NCBI GenBank assembly: GCA_018389105.1
Contig: JACATO010000966.1
Span: forward strand, 1 to 64,000
Source of the DNA: Nautilus pompilius
Lineage: Eukaryota; Mollusca; Cephalopoda; Nautilida; Nautilidae
Reading direction: 5' to 3'
DNA: 64,000 nucleotides
Both the position numbers and the translations under genes were made by a program. The notes below the pieces were generated by a model. The model was not told where the DNA came from and searched no databases. It saw only the letters and a list, made by a program, of their open reading frames with translations. Positions within the stretch are counted from its first letter, which is position 1; every line of letters starts with the position of its first letter. Below, one piece after another: positions 22,864-33,609 of this stretch.

Positions 22864-23595
22864 TCATGGATTAAATTTTTGTTTGTAGACTTTTCTGGAG
22901 TGCTTCATTTCCAGACAGTCTCTCTTAATACTCCAACAGTAGTCGACCATCATGTGAGTATCCCACCTTCCTTGGTATCGCTCCTCCATAGCTTGTATAT
23001 CTTGATGGGAACCTTTCACCTTGCTCATCACTTACATCACCTAGATTTTCAGGAAATTTATCAAGATGACTGTAGAGGAAATGAACCTTTATGCTCATGT
23101 TGAAACCCAGATGATGAAAATTCTTAAGCAATGTTTGAATAAGATCTTTGTAATTTTCAGCTATTTTCTTTCCCAGGAAATTTTTCACAACAGCCACTAA
23201 AGAATTCCATGCTCTTTTCTCCATATCATTCATGGAGCTTGTGAAATGTTGATTTCTCATCAGTTTTCTGACTTGTGGCCCATCAAAGACACCAGCTTTT
23301 ATTCTTTAATAACTGAGGCTAGGAAATGTTGTGCATATGTAATTGAAACAGTCACCTTCTATGCTTAGAGCTTTAACATACTGCATCATTAGACCCAGTT
23401 TGATGTGGAGAGGAGGAAAGATGATTTTTACCCAATCTACTAGTGGTTGGTTTTTGATATTTGGTTCTCCGACATTTAAGCATGTTCTCACCAGCCAGTT
23501 CTTCTGAGTTCAATGCTTGTCCTTAGCTCTACCATCCCACAGGCACAAGAAACATGGTTATTTTGTGTATCCTCCTTGTTAACCATTTTAAGATC
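22864..23595 (-). pseudogene. EERYQGRW-family multicopy invertebrate protein, C-terminal remnant
   Basis: Minus-strand pieces in order: GGYTK, a stop, then PCFLCLWDG; KNWLVRTCLNVGEPNIKNQP; FPPLHIKLGLMMQYVKAL; HFTSSMNDMEKRAWNSLV; NMSIKVHFLYSHLDKFPENL; GDVSDEQGERF; then, after a frameshift near 23000, HQDIQAMEERYQGRWDTHMM and VDYCWSIKRD. From memory this order (LPPLHIKLGLMK.FVKA, KVHFL.SHLD.FPENLG..S.E.GERFHQDI, EERYQGRW, ADYCW) is a high-copy uncharacterised protein of arthropod and mollusc genomes. Its biochemical role is unknown to me. The N-terminal half is absent: the right terminal repeat of the composite element begins where coding similarity stops. Confidence 0.7.
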
Positions 23596-23710
23596 CCGTA
23601 GAACAAAAACATGACATGGTGGGCAAAAACCAATTTTATTTTTGAAATCAGTGCCCCTAAATTAGTTAAAAACTGTTAGATCTTAGTTAGCAGAAAATGT
23701 TGGCCAGTGT
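23596..23710 (-). repeat. right terminal inverted repeat of composite element
   Basis: The reverse complement aligns along its length with 19625-19744, ending in CCAGTGT on the plus strand. It directly abuts the broken gene at 22864-23595. Confidence 0.65.
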
Positions 23711-23997
23711 TATTGCTTATGACCTCTAATAACTATAGACAGACACTTTCCTTGTCCACTTACTCAAACCCCTTACTTTCCATCAACTCTCCTCTTAAAC
23801 AACTGAAGTCCAAACCCGATAACTCCAATGCTTTCGGTTGTGCAGTGCATTCTAAATATTTGATGCCCATAAAGATTACAATAAATCGACATCTTTTCTC
23901 AGATGCTGCTTTCCCACCAGTACAGCCTGCTCAAGATGTGAACACAGCGTGTTTATATGCTTTAAGAAAAGACGACTGAAATTTCTTTTGTTTTCAG

Positions 23998-24076
23998 GTT
24001 TGAACCCATGGTTAATCAGTTCCTAACACTCTATCAGCTTTGCTCTCAGCTGCGAGAAAACTTCGGATCACAATGA
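23998..24076 (+). other. candidate terminal exon (25 codons and stop)
   Basis: A strong pyrimidine-rich acceptor (TTTCTTTTGTTTTCAG) ends at 23997. After one base the frame reads FEPMVNQFLTLYQ then LCSQLRENFGSQ and a TGA at 24074-24076. Composition looks protein-like rather than repeat-like. No homologue is recognised and no upstream exon could be joined, so chance remains a real possibility. Confidence 0.25.
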
Positions 24077-24180
24077 GCAATAGTTTCATAAGATATGGGA
24101 GATAGCACCTTAACATAGGTAGTAGCAGTGTGATGTGTGTAGATATCTGCAGATCTGAAATAATCTTATCTTTAAAAAAG

Positions 24181-24452
24181 AAAAAAAGGGGTACATTTCA
24201 ATTTAAGCCAAATACTCTCTTAAAAAAGGGGTACATTTCAATTTAAGCCAAATACTCTCTTAAAAAAGGGGTACATTTCAATTTAAGCCAAATACACTCT
24301 TAAAAAAAGGGGTACATTTCAATTTAAACCAAATACTCTCTTAAAAAAGGGGTACATTTCAATTTAAGCCAAATACTCTCTTAAAAAAAAGGGGTACACT
24401 CTTAAAAAAAGGGATACATTTCAATTTAAGCCAAATACTCTCTTAAAAAAAG
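24181..24452 (+). repeat. 40-bp minisatellite, about six and a half copies
   Basis: The unit is (A)n-GGGGTACATTTCAATTTAAG then CCAAATACTCTCTT. Units begin at about 24188, 24228, 24268, 24309, 24349, a truncated one at 24391, and 24411. Four neighbouring copies are identical or differ by one or two bases, so the array expanded recently. Confidence 0.95.
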
Positions 24453-24454
24453 AA

Positions 24455-25035
24455 GCAAACTTAAAGTATAATTGATATAAGTTGCAATAAAACAGAAAAT
24501 AAATTGACTATAATACATCTTGGGTTAGATATCAATTTTAATGGATTTAAATTGAAGAAAATAGACAACTAATTTAGGTAAATTATAACAAAACAAAGAG
24601 TGAATTTGTAATAATAAATTTTGACTTAAATGTTCCTCTTTTAACTATTATTTTAATTTATAATTAAAAAAAAACAGAAAAAAAGGAGAGTGAAAAAGAC
24701 AAATATATAATGGTACAGATTAATTACAACTAATACAAAATCAATTTCTTGATGTAAGAGTGTTAATGAAAACCTTCGTTCTCCTGAGTTCCTAACAGCT
24801 TCATAATATTTTCCCTTCTCTGTCTCCTCCCTTCTTCTTCTTCTTTTCTTTCATAACTTCATGGTAAGTTATTTGTCAGCCAGTGACAATAGCTGCTCCC
24901 ATGTCACTGGTCATTCCCAGCTAGATGAGCATGGTCCAGGCATACATAATTACAAGTATTGGATTTTCATAAATAATAATTAGATGTCAGCGTCATGTCG
25001 CGACAAACATTACATTATTCTCTCAGTAAAAACCA
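24455..25035. other. gene-free AT-rich sequence
   Basis: Nothing recognisable. An AATAAA at about 24485 could serve the candidate terminal exon upstream but is expected by chance in such AT-rich DNA. Confidence 0.4.
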
Positions 25036-25039
25036 AGGG

Positions 25040-25620
25040 AATATAATGGTCAAATAATCTATAAAATTAAATTTTCTTGGCTTCAGCATGCTCAGACAAA
25101 TTGCCTGTGATTTATGGATATCATTTGTGATAATGAAATGTTCAGTGTTATTCAAAATTACATTATCAACTTCAGCAGGGTGGGCTGTTGGACGCCGGCC
25201 AAACGCTACACTTCTTGATTGATATATCAAATTTCCTTTAAATACTGCAGCATCCACGGCTGCTGCCTGGCCGCAAACAGAGAGAGATTAACTGATAAAC
25301 GATTCAACACATGGCGCTTGCTTCTCCTGAACAATGCCCTGAAGACCAATGTGTGACCAGCGACAAAAGCACTGTCATGATACGCCAATTGGTTGTACGT
25401 GTATAATTGCATCTTCATGGGGACTTACACAAAGGTTTAAAGCAATCGTAATAACTCCAACCCTTCCTCCACACCATTTGATATCGGCTGACTGACAGCA
25501 GGCATTGATGTGATGGAGCGACATGGCATCAAGCTCCATTAGTTCCGCTAATGCCTTGCCATTGTCCACTTTCTGCCGTGATTAGGTGGCTAAACAGTAA
25601 ACAACCGTCTTGGTTTTATT
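25040..25620. promoter_or_regulatory. candidate conserved non-coding element with homeodomain-like dyads
   Basis: About 580 bp of high-complexity, GC-balanced DNA between AT-rich flanks. It contains the palindrome TTGATATATCAA (25219-25230), CATTAGTTCCGCTAATG (25537-25553, inverted CATTAG sites) and CCAATTGG (about 25385). Overlapping minus-strand frames (25015-25569) carry no domain. Enhancer function is inferred from composition and motif pairing. Confidence 0.35.
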
Positions 25621-25639
25621 GTCCTTGACTGAGCTTTTC

Positions 25640-28050
25640 CAGGCTACAGGATAACTAGCATGCTGTGAACCTAAACCAGAATTGTGTTACTGATCTCTCA
25701 GGTGTGAAGGGCTGTATTGTACAAGACGGATGATTGCCAACTCGCTGTCTACAACAAAAAAACATTTGTTCCTAAACACTCACACCTGGTCCTCAAGGGG
25801 AAGACCTTTACCAATTGGGCTGACAAATCAACAAATTCATCAATCAATCTTCAAAAGAAATGCGTGTAGACACACACACTTTACCATTTTCTTTGCGTGC
25901 TGTGCTTTACATCCGCACACACCAGGCAATACAACTGCAGATGGTGATTATTTTTCTGACTCCCCCCTCGACAAAAATCCTTCTGTCACAGACAAAGTCC
26001 CATGTCAGGGGCACACAGCAGTTGGACAGGTTTCTTAGGTGTATTGACCCACTCAGCTGATTATGTATGCAACCCTAATCTCAGAGGATTAACAATGTCT
26101 ATGCAAATTAATTTACTCTCACGTCAAAGCTGTCATGAGGCAGGTTTGTTACAATTATCGTAAGTCATGCTTCTTCCCACCTTTCGTATGTAGGAGACAA
26201 AATTCATTAGCAAGTAATTTCCAGAGCTGCATATCAAAGAAGCAGTTCCCATGTTTTAGGAGTTCCTGGCTTTATCGTGAGTGTTTCTTTGGCAGCACAT
26301 TTCATGGATGCAATCAATCAACAATTTTTGGACTTGTGAAAGTAGTTGCAACCAACTTCTCTCCCCCCCCATCATCAGACAGTGTTCCAGAGTAGGTGCT
26401 TGTGGTGGTAAAGATAGGACTGCAAGAAGGGCCGAGTTAACAAGAGTTCAAGAAGAGCTCTCACTAGAAAACAACTCAGCTTTACTTCATCATTAATGAC
26501 TGTCATAAAGAACAACAAAGACCATCTTTATATATTCGCATAACATTAAATATGGACGGTAAATACTTTTCTGGTTTTTGGTGTCTGTCATTACAGATGA
26601 ATAATTCTTTCCTATCCAGTGACTGCTGCATTTATTAAGCAGCTAAGTGATTGATAGTTGATTGCAGGTATACCCACCAATAGTCAGGATGGAAGAAAAA
26701 ATTTTTTTGTTGTGTAAATAGTTTCTTTTTTTACTTTTATCTAGAGACAATTAAAAATATTTTAAAAAGCTGTCACCTTGACAAACTACTTACTCTCTTC
26801 CATAACTAAGCACACAGGGGCAAGTTTCATTTCTAGTTCTCATCCCGTGCTCTCTTCCTCGAAAGTGGTGGCAATACATAGTAAAGGAAACCACTGGGGC
26901 TAGTTGGTTACAGGAATAAATTCGCTGCAGTACCAGTAATGCATAATTAAATGTACAACCTCGCTATGCATTTACTTAGTAACCCCTATAACAACTCACC
27001 CCAGTGGTCTCCCCCTATACAACCACATTTCTGCTAAGAAATAATCTAATATAAAAATTTTAATTAGCGATCAATTCAACCACGCTACACTAGGCGTAGT
27101 TTGGTTAAATTCTGACTATTAGTAACATGTTGCAAAAATAAAACCAACAAAAATGGTATGCCAGTATTATGGTCTACTAATATTATCGATGTCTGGTTAA
27201 ACCATGATAGAGGTAGAACAATAGATGGTCAGGAAATGGCTTTAAATTGTGGTTTATCATGGTCTGTCTAGGTTTTATAGAAATTTATCAAATTTATAAC
27301 TTTTAATACTGAGAAAAAATACCTTCTGGTTAGCAACAATATACTGTTAAACCATGAAATGCTAAAAATGTACAGTGCATAGATGGACTCAAACAATAAA
27401 AATATGGTCAGCCATGTTGGCTGTATTCAAATCTGGAATGGTTTATGGTTAAAGCTTCTATCTCTTACTTATTTTCCACCTGCCATGGTCAGATATCAAA
27501 GGGCTCAAAGCTCATCCTGTGGATGGTGCAAAGTGGACAACTTTGCCAACATAGCTTACCATCACAAGCAATGCATCCTAATTACATCATAACTGGCAAC
27601 TAATATAGACACTGATGAACAAACAATGATCAACAATTAAAACCAGGAATTAACTAAAATAGATAAAAATAAAGATTGAAATACACGGTTATCCAGCTTT
27701 CTCTTTATCCAAATTTATACTCAAATCATTTATACTGAAGTAATTGCTGTTATTGCTCACGATCCTAGCCGCTCAAAGATACACACACACAACATAACGA
27801 GTTTTTTCAATAAATTTCCCAAGCAAATTAGCTGATAACAGCAAAAACACTGGTAACAACATGAAAGTACTACGTAGTCGTCGCCTAACCGTCCGCGTGT
27901 TTAGTTTATCTCGGAAACTACACCATGTGACCATTTGATTAAGCAAAAAAAAAAAAAAAAAAACAACAACTCTAAAGTGTCAGAGAGAAAATGATCCCCA
28001 ATGCTACTCCCATAAATCTAAACTGAAAAACGATAATGGGTATCTGGCAC
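25640..28050. other. gene-free, mostly AT-rich sequence
   Basis: No recognisable coding region. Small frames at 25730-26038, 26135-26496 and 27383-27592 lack known motifs. A poly-A run lies at about 27946-27962. Confidence 0.45.
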
Positions 28051-28059
28051 AGTCATCGC

Positions 28060-28310
28060 TTCAGTTCATACAGGTGAATGCACTTTTATTGTTCAACAAA
28101 CCATTTGTTGGCTTTGAAAATAATTGTCGACAAAGGTGGGTTAGCATGAAACTGAGGGAAGCGACAATCACTTGGTACGATATGTGGCAGCTCGCCTTTC
28201 TAAAGGGACACGATCCATTGATGCCTAATGCATTCATATTTAAAGCTGGCAAAAGGGGGGGGGCAAATTACCCTTCTGCTGTGGTTTGCGCTATTTCTCC
28301 AAGTTAGCAA
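28060..28310. promoter_or_regulatory. candidate regulatory island with Sox/Fox-like palindrome
   Basis: CAACAAACCATTTGTTG (28094-28110) is a perfect 7-3-7 inverted repeat of CAACAAA, like paired Sox or forkhead sites. The surrounding 250 bp are balanced and non-repetitive (AAGCGACAATCACTTGG, CGATCCATTGATGC). Frames on both strands here have no known domain. Confidence 0.3.
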
Positions 28311-28319
28311 TATGTCATC

Positions 28320-30510
28320 TAATCTTTTATTTAGTGATTCTACTTTTCTTTTGTAAAGAACGCATCTAGCCTTTTCTTGATTCTATTGAATTTTGTTTAA
28401 CTAAATGCAAATGAAACTAATTCCCTTAAGAGACCTTGTTGTACAATCACAAATTTAAAAAAAAATTATTCTCACTATGACACCTGCTACCCAGCATCAG
28501 GTGAAGCAGCAGCTAAACCTTCCAGCCAATGCCCCTAACTCACCCAAAAATAACATTTGCTAGAGTGAGCTATGCATGGCCACAGAAGATCATCAGTACC
28601 AAGATGCCAAAATTTTCAAACAGTAAGCCTTTTGATAATTTACACACGCATGTAAAAAGATCAAATAAGGTCAAACGGAAACCCTCACTGCCAATGGCTG
28701 TGGCTGGTGATGTATAGGCTCAAATTTTAAAAAAATGCAAACCGAGAATGAAGCAAACAGACACTATGCTCAGTCAGTGATTCTGAGCAAAGATGGTTTT
28801 TCCTATGGTTTATTATTTAATCTTTGACAAACCTAGAGATATTGTTAAATCCCGGAGATAGGGAAGTCTCGTAACATATACGAAACTGGCCCCTTCCACA
28901 TTTTTTTCCTTCATTAATACTGCAATTTTCAAAGCATTTGCTTCACTCCAACGTGTTTCAAATATAGCAACCTAAAAAGAAAATATGTAAATTCCATGAT
29001 CTATGGTAACACTTTAAAAAAAAATTGAAGCTACTTTATGTCATTCAGGGTGTCAGGGTTGATGAAAATCTGGGATGAAGCTTTTGCATCATCATCTTTA
29101 AGGATCTTGAAAGATTAATAAATAAGACTGTGTAACTCGCAATGAGAAAGACAGAATGATGGGACAGTAACTTGCCAGTTCCTTAAAAATATATCTTTTG
29201 TTGTTGTTTTTTTAAAAATCTTTTTACTGCTAGAAAAAAAACAAGTTTTCTGACTGGTGCTAATTATCAGATGAGCTGAGGAAGTATTCACCTAAAAATA
29301 CATAAATGCATAGCCACAGATGTGATTAGATTGCATGTAACACTTAGCATCTAAAATATTTTTAAAAAAATAAAAATAAAATCAATTTTTCCATAAAGGT
29401 AGAAAAAAAGAAATTAATTTGAAAGGCAACAAGACCAAAAACACAGGTAGTTGACCTTGAGAGTAGAGTGGATCTATTGTAGCCATAGATTCAGTTTTGG
29501 AACTTGGATGAGACACGATGCTGTTTGGGTTGCATCACTGAAGACTCCTGTTCTAATCAGGGAAGGCCCCTTTGAACTGAGCTGTCGTGACATTGAAAAG
29601 AAACAAACAGACAAACATAAATATTTGTAATAGATTAAAAGCAAAAGTAATGTTTTAGCAGACAGGGGATGGCAACAGAGCCTTTGAAGCCAGATGATTT
29701 CTACTTATGGAATTTTACCTGCTACTTATATCATTTTACAATGGATTTCTCCATCCTAGTGTTCCGTATTGTCAAGAAGAATTATCTAAACATTAGACTG
29801 GTTGTGGAAGCAAGATGATTTAAAAAAAAAAATTGAGATGGAATTAAATAAATGAAATAAAAAAAAAGTTGTTGTTTTATTATTTTAAATATTCTTTTAA
29901 AAACATGGATTTCTTCACTGTGCTAATTTGAGAAATTTTGTTCACTCTGAAGTCTCTCTCTCTCCTTCTCTCTTCCCACTCCCCCTCACACCATCCTTCA
30001 CTGGCACATTGCTGTCTCTTAAGTTTTACCTGGATATAATACGACTTTATCGTTGGCTAGCCTATGCAGGAGTGTGTTCCTCTGTCTGTAGCTGTTCACA
30101 TGAGAGGATATTTCTGCTAAACTTTTCTTTTTTCCTCCCAAAGTTTATGGGAAAAATAAGTTAACTTTCTCTTATTATGACCCTGATTACATTTCATCGG
30201 GAAATCCCAAAAGTTCTTGGCTTAAAACTGTAACTATGTTTTTTTGTGCGGTGAATGCCAAAATCAGCTGTGAAAGTTAAAAATCAAAATGGATAAAAGG
30301 ATTTTTCACAACACAGTGTCCAGTCCAGCAGCCGCCACCCCCTTACCTGACTCACCTGTGCAGAGAGCTAGCTCATTAAGCAACAATATTGCTCACATAA
30401 ACACATGTAGCAGAATCCTGTCATGCGAAAAGATACAAGATTACACTGACCAACGTGGCAAAGAAACATCTGAAAGAACAATCAATACAGAACAGAGCAT
30501 TACATTCACA
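28320..30510. other. gene-free AT-rich sequence
   Basis: No recognisable gene. Frames at 28529-28717 and 29928-30164 lack known motifs. A short TCTC tract lies at about 29953-29966. Confidence 0.45.
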
Positions 30511-30524
30511 CTTGCTGCCAGGGA

Positions 30525-30560
30525 ATTACAACATCTAATATTTATATTAGATGTTGTAAT
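30525..30560. repeat. perfect 36-bp palindrome
   Basis: ATTACAACATCTAATAT pairs with ATATTAGATGTTGTAAT across a TT centre, a 17-bp perfect stem. It lies at the end of an open frame (30289-30564, plus) that has no recognised domain. It could be a cruciform-forming site or the relic of a small inverted-repeat element. Confidence 0.92.
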
Positions 30561-30569
30561 CTAAAAAGT

Positions 30570-32685
30570 AAATAATTTTATTAAGTTCTCTTTTGTTAAA
30601 AAAAGAAATTGTTTAACTAAGAAATATTTGAAGACTATTCTTTTTTCATGGTTCCAGTTCACCAAGCAAACTTATGAAACTGCAGTGTACTGCATATAAG
30701 TTGATTCAGTGCATTTAAGACAAAAGTGAAATGAAATATATAAATGCAAGCCTGTAAATTATGAATAGCTAAATGGTATTTATGATTTGAACACAATGCT
30801 GATTATTAAAGTTTATTACAGATAAATAATTTTTAGATTCTGCATATGCTAACTTAGTTGCACAGTTTTTCCTATAACCATCGCTCTCTACTGCAAAGAA
30901 ACATTAGGGGTCATAAATATAAACTGTCTAAAGCATTCAGTACACAGAGCCTGATACTAGAAAAAAAGTGTTTTTGGCCAATGTAAAAGTGTGTATGACC
31001 AAACTCACTCACCAGCGACAGCTGTTGAAAATTTTAGTATAAACCAGTTTAAATATCAAATTAACGGTTGCTCTGTTTGCTTATTCACCTGAAGGGAGGG
31101 AGGAGGGTGGGGCACCTTCCACAAACAAACTACAATGACCTCCTGCCACCTCATTGTAGCAAATAACCTAAACTAAATGCAACTGATGTCTTGCAATAAC
31201 ATTCACATGCAATTACAATTTTTTTTTTTTAATTGTTATCTTTAAACATCAAATAAAATTGTTTCATTGAAGCTGACAAAGCCGGTTGAATGCTGTTCGA
31301 CAAACATCCAAAGAATGTGCTGGGCAGGGCAGGAAACGCAGACACATGCTGCAGTTTACATCTAAAATCTCATCCATTTATTCACACTGGGCTGATCAAA
31401 GTCGTTCTTACAATTCATACATTCGGGGCACTGATTTTATTCCTTATTTCAAATAATGCACATGCACAAAAACCTGGCTAATTTATAGCATCTTTTCCTA
31501 AGTATATATATATATTTTGCAATAGATATAATCTTGAATGTACAGTGCAGCTGCTTGATCGCATCCCTTGCCCCTCCCAAAAACTTTATAAAAATTAAGA
31601 AAGAAAACAGTATTGCCAAGAAGTGAGGCAAAAGAGGTACCCAGTGTGATTACAGACTCTGTGATCATAGAGACTTTAATTCACTTCAATAAAAACCGAG
31701 CACACGCTTGGACTGCTTAATAAACATAAGGAAATAAGTATTTCCTTTGCCCCGTTTCATCAGAGCCTCAAACAGAATGTTAAAGAATTAACCCTACATA
31801 AATGTGGGAAAGCAAATCCTTCATCATGCAATGAAACTTTCGCCTTGGAGATCAATAAACAAAGCAGTGCTGAGCTGATTTTCCGGTATATAATTAGTTA
31901 CCAATGGGAGAGAGAAAAATATAAAAACAGACAAACAAGTAAATAAAAATCCAGAAGAAAACTACTGCTGAAAGGGCTTATTTAATTTTCCACAAACAGT
32001 AATAAAGACCTCATTAAGGAAATGTATTTAGCTTTTGACTTTTCTTTCATTTTCCATCAGCTGCCAGCCATCTGTAGCCATCAAAGTTCTGATGTCAGTG
32101 AAACGTATGTGCACCGGGATGTGATGGACTCTTGCACCACACTGTCGTTATGCACAATTCTGATTTTACTACCAGAGACAAAAATATCTATTTTTTTTTA
32201 AAAAAAAGAAGATAAAGCTGATAATGATGAAAAGTGAAGCACTCTTCCGCCTCCCCCCCCACACACACAAAAAAAAAAACAACAGACAAAGTAAATAATT
32301 TTTACAACAAAGAAAATCAACAATAATATTTTGGTTGCCATATTGTAGTCAGTTATGGCCGATATTTTTAATAATATGAGAGCAGTACCTGCTCAATAAA
32401 GTAATTTAAGTAAAGTTGGTTTGAGCTGAGTTACCCACCTGTACTCTCTCAACCCTCTGCATGCAAAAAAAGACAAGATGCAGTTCCAAGATATATATAG
32501 TATTGGAACTAATTATGGCAACAGGAGAAAGACTGGATATGAAATGCAAATAACACATGCTAGAGTTGCAACACATGTGCTGAAAAATGAAATTCTCCAT
32601 ATTGCATCATCATATTTCAGGTATCCTGTTAAGTTTCCAAACTACTCCCTTGTGAGTGAACCTCATCTATCTTGTAAGCAGTTCC
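30570..32685. other. gene-free AT-rich sequence
   Basis: No recognisable gene. A TTAGGGGTCATAAATATAAA word at 30904-30923 belongs to a dispersed motif (see findings). T/A homopolymer dyads occur near 31220 and 32190. Confidence 0.45.
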
Positions 32686-32689
32686 ATAA

Positions 32690-33600
32690 CTGACTGGCAA
32701 TGGTTGTACCTTTATCCTCTTGATTCTTTGGTATAGGTTAATCCTGCACAAATTCAGTGGGGTTTGTGTCTGAAGATCAAAAGGACCAGTCCATGGCTTG
32801 AGGAAGCCCATCTAATTTTTTTCCAACAAGGTAGAATGTACTGAGCTTTGTAGTGTTGAGCTTCTGACTTTTATCCTGTTGCAGCATAAACCTGTCACCT
32901 ATCAAAGAAAATGTAGGACACTGAACAATACTGTGATGTCTCTCCCAACAATTTTCATCAGATCACCAGCTGAATAATTAAAAAATTAAATGCAACCTTC
33001 CACATTCTCACCAGCATGCTTAATTTGTAAGACAAAGTTTTCCATATATATGTTTCTCCAGCTTTTACCCTAACATCCTACCTTTGCTTAGCACCAAATA
33101 TTCCAAACCTGCTCTCATCAAACAACAGCACATTACAGCATTGCTATTGTCCTAATGTTCTTTAGCCCAGTCAAATAATTTTTTCTGTGCAAAGGGTCTC
33201 TAGCTGCTTCCAAGCCAGTCAGTTCAGCCTCTCTTAACTGTGTTTTGGTGGCGAACATTAAGATGCTGGCTTTAGCAAAGGAATTGTGTTTAGCAGCCTA
33301 TTAGCCACTTGTTAAGAAAGAGTTTGCTCTAAACTTTTGCAGAAGAAATTTATACTCTTGCTCGGGTGTCTTTATTACTTGGCTCTTTGGCCTTTAATGA
33401 TTGTTTGCACACCACCCTGTAATATCATTTCCTCCACAACTTTTTTGTTGAGACTAGCCAGCTTTATGAGGGAAAATAATCAATAGCCCTGTTTCATAGG
33501 AAATCTCTTTTTGGGTGCCATTTTCAGCTGACAAACAAAGTCAAAGTAGTCATCGATAAATGAGACCCATTAACATTTGTACAAAAGCATAAGAAACGAT
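32690..33600 (-). pseudogene. Tc1/mariner transposase, near full length, frameshifted
   Basis: Minus-strand pieces in order: AARDPLHRKNYLTGLKNIRT (family: ARKKPLLS.KN...RL), LFDESRFGIFGAKQR with the first catalytic Asp, QIKHAGENVEGC (family: .VKHGGG.VMVWGC), AGDLMKIVGRDIT (family: VGNLVKIDGI), LQQDKSQKLNTTKL with the second Asp (family: LQQDNDPKHTSK), and TNPTEFVQD with the third acid, Glu (family: LNPIE..WDELD). All three catalytic residues survive, yet frameshifts and stops break the gene between nearly every motif. Termini were not resolved. Confidence 0.8.
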
Positions 33601-33609
33601 ATCAGATGA

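Larger units (their letters stand above)
19625..23710 (-). mobile_element. TIR-bounded element carrying an EERYQGRW-family gene remnant, split by a nested hAT
   Basis: The outer ends are inverted repeats: 19625-19744 aligns to the reverse complement of 23596-23710, starting ACACTGGTCAACAA on the left and ACACTGGCCAACA on the right. The inner 70 bp are about 80% identical. Between them lie noncoding sequence, a complete hAT element (20073-22828) and, on the minus strand, the C-terminal part of an uncharacterised multicopy protein. Without the hAT and its duplicated target the element would be about 1.3 kb, so it looks like a deletion derivative in which the right repeat is fused to the middle of the gene. 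Flanks read AATT and TATT; a target duplication is not certain. Confidence 0.6.

Noticed and set aside
24181..24452. CRISPR-like array
   Set aside because: Units are contiguous with no unique spacers and the genome is eukaryotic; it is a minisatellite.
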